Shown here: one piece after another, positions 61,062 to 64,000 of the stretch | Layout of the letters: each line of letters begins with the position of its first letter | Position numbering within the stretch: the first letter of the stretch is position 1 | Assembly: GCF_000467125.1 (NCBI RefSeq) | Contig: NZ_BATJ01000022.1 | Coordinates: 17,428-81,427 of the forward strand | Source: Vibrio proteolyticus NBRC 13287 | GTDB taxonomy: Bacteria > Pseudomonadota > Gammaproteobacteria > Enterobacterales > Vibrionaceae | Reading direction: 5' to 3' | DNA length: 64,000 nucleotides | Program-made: the position numbers and the translations under genes | The notes under the pieces: generated by a model | Told to the model about the DNA's origin: nothing | Databases searched by the model: none | The model's input: only the letters and a program-made list of their open reading frames with translations

Positions 61062-61685
61062 ATGAACGATCTGCCGTATCTGATCCCTGCCGCGCCAGCG
61101 GTGTTTGAAGAAGAAATCAAAAAGAGCCTTTTTATTACGCATTTGGCCCATACCCCCTGCGTGGAAGCGGCAAAAGGGTTCGTAGAGCAGATCAAAGCCA
61201 AACATTCTGATGCCAGGCACAACTGCTGGGGGTTTGTGGCTGGTCGGCCTGAAGACTCCATGTTGTGGGGATTCAGTGACGATGGCGAACCGTCCGGTAC
61301 GGCGGGTAAACCGATTCTGGCGCAGTTATCGGGATCCGGGGTGGGAGAGCTGACCGCGGTGGTGACGCGCTATTCTGGTGGCATCAAGCTTGGTACGGGC
61401 GGGTTAGTCAAGGCGTATGGGGGCGGAGTGCAGCAAGCACTTAAGCGGCTTCAAACTATCGAGAAAAAAATCACCACTCATTTGAGACTCCAGTTAGACT
61501 ATGCTTTCATGCCGATAGCTCAGTCGTTGTTGGTTCAGTTTGGTGCCAGGGAAGTGGACGCCAGCTACAGCGACATGGTCGAGTTAATCGTCGAGGTCGA
61601 GCGACGGCAGGTAGACGGATTAACTCAGAGTATTATCAATAAAAGTGGCGCTAAAGCCGTGGTGTTCCCGTTAACCGGGACTTAA
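61062..61685 (+). CDS. yigZ: YigZ family protein (IMPACT/UPF0029)
   Basis: A 207-residue protein with the IMPACT N-domain: ARHNCWGFVAGRPEDS and FSDDGEPSGTAGKPIL near residue 70, then YSGGIKLGTGGLVKAYGG. The C-terminal part is an EF-G domain V-like region. The biochemical role is unclear; in eukaryotes relatives affect translation control. It is followed by trkH, as in E. coli (fadB-yigZ-trkH-hemG). Confidence 0.9.
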   Translation: MNDLPYLIPAAPAVFEEEIKKSLFITHLAHTPCVEAAKGFVEQIKAKHSDARHNCWGFVAGRPEDSMLWGFSDDGEPSGTAGKPILAQLSGSGVGELTAVVTRYSGGIKLGTGGLVKAYGGGVQQALKRLQTIEKKITTHLRLQLDYAFMPIAQSLLVQFGAREVDASYSDMVELIVEVERRQVDGLTQSIINKSGAKAVVFPLTGT

Positions 61686-61725
61686 AAGGAAGTCAGAAGC
61701 CAATCGCTTCACGCATCAGAAAGCA

Positions 61726-63183
61726 ATGCAATTTCGATCTATTATCCGAATCGTCGGGCTGCTGCTCGCCTTGTTTAGTGTTTCCATGCTGATGCCAGCA
61801 CTGGTGGCACTGATTTATCGCGACGGAGCTGGCGTGTCATTTGTAACCACATTTTTTGTTCTGCTATTTTGCGGGGCAGTTTGTTGGTTCCCAAACCGGC
61901 GTCACAAGCACGAACTGAAAGCCCGCGATGGTTTTTTGATTGTGGTGTTATTCTGGACGGTTATCGGCAGTGCCGGAGCATTGCCGTTTCTGATCTCAGA
62001 CAATCCGAATGTCTCGGTCACGGACGCGTTTTTTGAGTCGTTTTCGGCGTTAACCACAACTGGTGCCACCGTGATTGTCGGATTGGATGAATTGCCCAAA
62101 GCGATCCTGTTTTATCGCCAGTTCCTGCAATGGTTTGGCGGCATGGGGATTATCGTGTTGGCGGTCGCCATTCTGCCGGTACTGGGGATCGGTGGTATGC
62201 AGTTATATCGGGCGGAAATCCCGGGCCCGGTGAAAGACAAGAAGATGACTCCCCGTATTGCCGAAACCGCTAAGGCGCTGTGGTACATCTATCTCAGCCT
62301 GACAATTGCATGCGCCACGGCATTCTGGTTGGCGGGTATGACACCGTTTGATGCCATCGGCCACAGTTTCTCGACCATCGCGATTGGGGGATTTTCCACC
62401 CACGATGCGAGCATCGGTTACTTCGACAGCTACGCCATCAATATGATTACGGTGTTTTTCTTGCTGGTGTCTGCGTGTAACTTCACTTTACATTATGCGG
62501 CGTTTGCGTCGGGGGGCGTTCATCCTAAGTATTATTGGCGCGATCCTGAGTTCCGTGCGTTTATTCTGATTCAGGTGATACTGTTTACCATCTGTTTTCT
62601 AATGCTGCTCAGCCACCACTCCTATAACTCATTTTATGACGCGTTTGATCAGGCGTTATTCCAAACGGTCTCCATTTCGACCACCGCAGGCTTCACCACC
62701 ACCGGGTTCGCGGACTGGCCGCTGTTTTTACCGGTACTGCTGTTGTTCTCTTCTTTTATTGGCGGCTGTGCGGGGTCAACCGGTGGCGGGATGAAAGTGA
62801 TACGGGTGTTATTACTGACGCTACAGGGTGCGCGTGAACTTAAGCGGTTGGTGCACCCTCGGGCGGTTTATACCATTAAAGTGGGTGGCAGCGCGCTGCC
62901 GCAGCGGGTGGTGGACGCCGTCTGGGGATTTTTCTCGGCTTATGCTCTGGTGTTTGTAGTGTGCATGCTCGGATTGATTGCGACTGGCATGGATGAACTG
63001 AGTGCGTTTTCAGCCGTCGCTGCGACCTTGAACAACCTGGGGCCCGGATTAGGGGAGGTCGCGCTGCATTTTGGTGACGTGAATGACAAAGCCAAGTGGG
63101 TATTGATTGTTTCGATGCTGTTTGGCCGACTGGAAATCTTTACTTTATTAATACTGCTAACCCCAACATTCTGGCGCAGTTAA
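61726..63183 (+). CDS. trkH: Trk potassium uptake protein TrkH
   Basis: A 485-residue potassium channel-like transporter of the Trk system, needing TrkA and TrkE-type partners. Four pore repeats each have a selectivity-filter glycine: ALTTTGAT, STIAIGGFST, STTAGFTTTGF and LNNLGPGLG. Hydrophobic helices fill the rest. It begins MQFRSIIRIVGLLLALFSVSML. It lies nine bases before hemG, so the two are probably cotranscribed. Confidence 0.95.
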   Translation: MQFRSIIRIVGLLLALFSVSMLMPALVALIYRDGAGVSFVTTFFVLLFCGAVCWFPNRRHKHELKARDGFLIVVLFWTVIGSAGALPFLISDNPNVSVTDAFFESFSALTTTGATVIVGLDELPKAILFYRQFLQWFGGMGIIVLAVAILPVLGIGGMQLYRAEIPGPVKDKKMTPRIAETAKALWYIYLSLTIACATAFWLAGMTPFDAIGHSFSTIAIGGFSTHDASIGYFDSYAINMITVFFLLVSACNFTLHYAAFASGGVHPKYYWRDPEFRAFILIQVILFTICFLMLLSHHSYNSFYDAFDQALFQTVSISTTAGFTTTGFADWPLFLPVLLLFSSFIGGCAGSTGGGMKVIRVLLLTLQGARELKRLVHPRAVYTIKVGGSALPQRVVDAVWGFFSAYALVFVVCMLGLIATGMDELSAFSAVAATLNNLGPGLGEVALHFGDVNDKAKWVLIVSMLFGRLEIFTLLILLTPTFWRS

Positions 63184-63192
63184 GGAGATATT

Positions 63193-63720
63193 GTGGCGAA
63201 AGCTCTGTTTCTGTATTCAACCCGCGAAGGGCAGACCAAAAAAATCCTCCATCATATCGCTGCGCAATTGCCTCATCATGACATTGAAATGGTGAATTTA
63301 CTCGATGTTGGCCAGTTGGATTTATCCCAGTACGAGCGGGTATTGATTGGCGCCTCGATCCGTTATGGCAAACTGCACAGTAAACTGTATCAGTTTATTG
63401 ATGCGCATCAGGCGCAACTGACTCAGCACAAAGCCGCGTTTATCTGCGTCAACTTGACTGCGCGTAAAGAAGAACTGGGTAAGGACACACCGGAAGGCAG
63501 TGCGTATATCCAAACCTTTCTGAAAAAGTCCCCATGGCACCCTTCCTTAATAGGTGTGTTTGCTGGGGCGCTGTATTACCCGCGTTACCGTTGGTTTGAC
63601 CGCATGATGATTCGCCTGATCATGACGTTAACTGGTGGAGAGACCGATACCAGTAAAGAAGTCGAATATACCAACTGGAAAAAAGTCGATCTTTTTGCGG
63701 TTGAGTTTAAGAATCTGTAG
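63193..63720 (+). CDS. hemG: Menaquinone-dependent protoporphyrinogen oxidase HemG
   Basis: A 175-residue long-chain-flavodoxin-type FMN enzyme oxidising protoporphyrinogen IX to protoporphyrin IX in haem synthesis, using quinones. The FMN loop YSTREGQTKKI is at the N-terminus; GASIRYGKLHSKLY is the usual second block, and an inserted region around 125-150 is typical of HemG. The start is GTG at 63193 with AGGAG six bases upstream. The rRNA promoters follow immediately, the E. coli hemG-rrnA order. Confidence 0.93.
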   Translation: MAKALFLYSTREGQTKKILHHIAAQLPHHDIEMVNLLDVGQLDLSQYERVLIGASIRYGKLHSKLYQFIDAHQAQLTQHKAAFICVNLTARKEELGKDTPEGSAYIQTFLKKSPWHPSLIGVFAGALYYPRYRWFDRMMIRLIMTLTGGETDTSKEVEYTNWKKVDLFAVEFKNL

Positions 63721-63761
63721 AGATAAAGGTGCATTTTAGAGCATCTCGATGAATTACTAAC

Positions 63762-63800
63762 CGAACGACGGAAAATATGGAAAAAATTCAAAAAAAGGGG
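63762..63800 (+). promoter_or_regulatory. UP-like A/T tracts before rRNA P1
   Basis: GGAAAATATGG and AAAAAATTCAAAAAAA tracts precede the -35 box, in the position of an UP element bound by the RNA polymerase alpha subunit. Confidence 0.6.
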
Positions 63801-63828
63801 TTGCCAATAAAATCCCGATCTCTATAAT
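63801..63828 (+). promoter_or_regulatory. rRNA operon promoter P1
   Basis: TTGCCA at 63801, 16-base spacer, TATAAT at 63823, then a C-rich discriminator GCCCCCTCG. The 16-base spacing and GC-rich discriminator are hallmarks of growth-rate-regulated rRNA P1 promoters, sensitive to ppGpp and DksA. Confidence 0.85.
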
Positions 63829-63927
63829 GCCCCCTCGCTGACACGGGAACGCTTCGAAAGAAACGCAGTCGGGTTGGCAGGCCAGTTAGCCAAGCGGAAA
63901 CGCTTGAAAAAGTTTTGAAAAAAGTGG

Positions 63928-63955
63928 TTGACACTAAAACTTAAATCGCTAAAAT
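63928..63955 (+). promoter_or_regulatory. rRNA operon promoter P2
   Basis: TTGACA at 63928, 16-base spacer, TAAAAT at 63950. It lies 127 bases after P1. The leader continues past the window end, where the 16S gene is expected. Confidence 0.8.
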
Positions 63956-64000
63956 GGCCGTCCGTTTTGAGTCAGGCTAAGCCTGAAGTTAAAACAAAAG

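Noticed and set aside
1..64000. CRISPR arrays, insertion sequences, prophage or tRNA genes
   Set aside because: No direct-repeat arrays, transposase motifs, phage genes or cloverleaf-like sequences were noticed; the gene content is core throughout.

Overview
The window looks like the replication-origin region of the larger chromosome of a Vibrio (Vibrionaceae, Gammaproteobacteria) with a fairly high G+C content for the genus. The evidence is the gene order, with mioC - oriC - mnmG - rsmG - parAB - atpIBEFHAGDC - glmU on one side and mnmE - yidC - yidD - rnpA - rpmH - (ABC transporter) - dnaA - dnaN - recF - gyrB - ibpA - avtA - glyS - glyQ - mneA on the other. Individual proteins also look vibrio-like. 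The species is not decided by what is visible; the V. fluvialis/V. furnissii side of the genus is only a guess from base composition.

Layout. 1-6.9 kb: ccoG, the kinase srkA with dsbA, an acyltransferase (yihG), a DUF2860 beta-barrel and comM. 6.9-13.7 kb: the complete ilvGMEDA branched-chain amino acid operon behind a leader peptide and attenuator. 13.8-20.1 kb: quinone-type oxidoreductase acuI, a tsdB-tsdA dihaem cytochrome pair, a LysR regulator divergent from a membrane fatty acid hydroxylase, tusA, two small membrane proteins, and the manganese exporter mneA behind a yybP-ykoY riboswitch. 20.5-26.5 kb: glyQS, avtA, ibpA with heat-shock control signals, and a GreA/Rnk-like gene coupled to a 38-residue basic protein. 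26.8-32.9 kb: the dnaA-dnaN-recF-gyrB operon on the minus strand. 33.3-35.6 kb: a polar amino acid ABC transporter. 35.6-40.1 kb: rpmH-rnpA-yidD-yidC, mnmE and mioC. 40.2-40.5 kb: oriC, with DnaA boxes, a dense run of GATC sites and an AT-rich unwinding region. 40.6-53.5 kb: mnmG-rsmG-parA-parB, the nine-gene ATP synthase operon and glmU. 53.5-57.4 kb: a divergent permease/binding-protein pair without an ATPase, and punC/punR. 57.5-63.7 kb: fadBA behind a FadR operator, yigZ, trkH and hemG. The window ends in the tandem P1/P2 promoters of an rRNA operon whose 16S gene must lie just beyond base 64000.

Most genes are core housekeeping genes: chromosome replication and segregation, protein insertion and tRNA modification, energy conservation, and amino acid and fatty acid metabolism. 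I see no insertion sequences, prophage, CRISPR array, tRNA or complete rRNA gene. The interesting material is mainly regulatory RNA (manganese riboswitch, ilv attenuator, ROSE-like thermometer), the origin, and a few poorly described small genes. I did not find a convincing entirely new multi-gene system.
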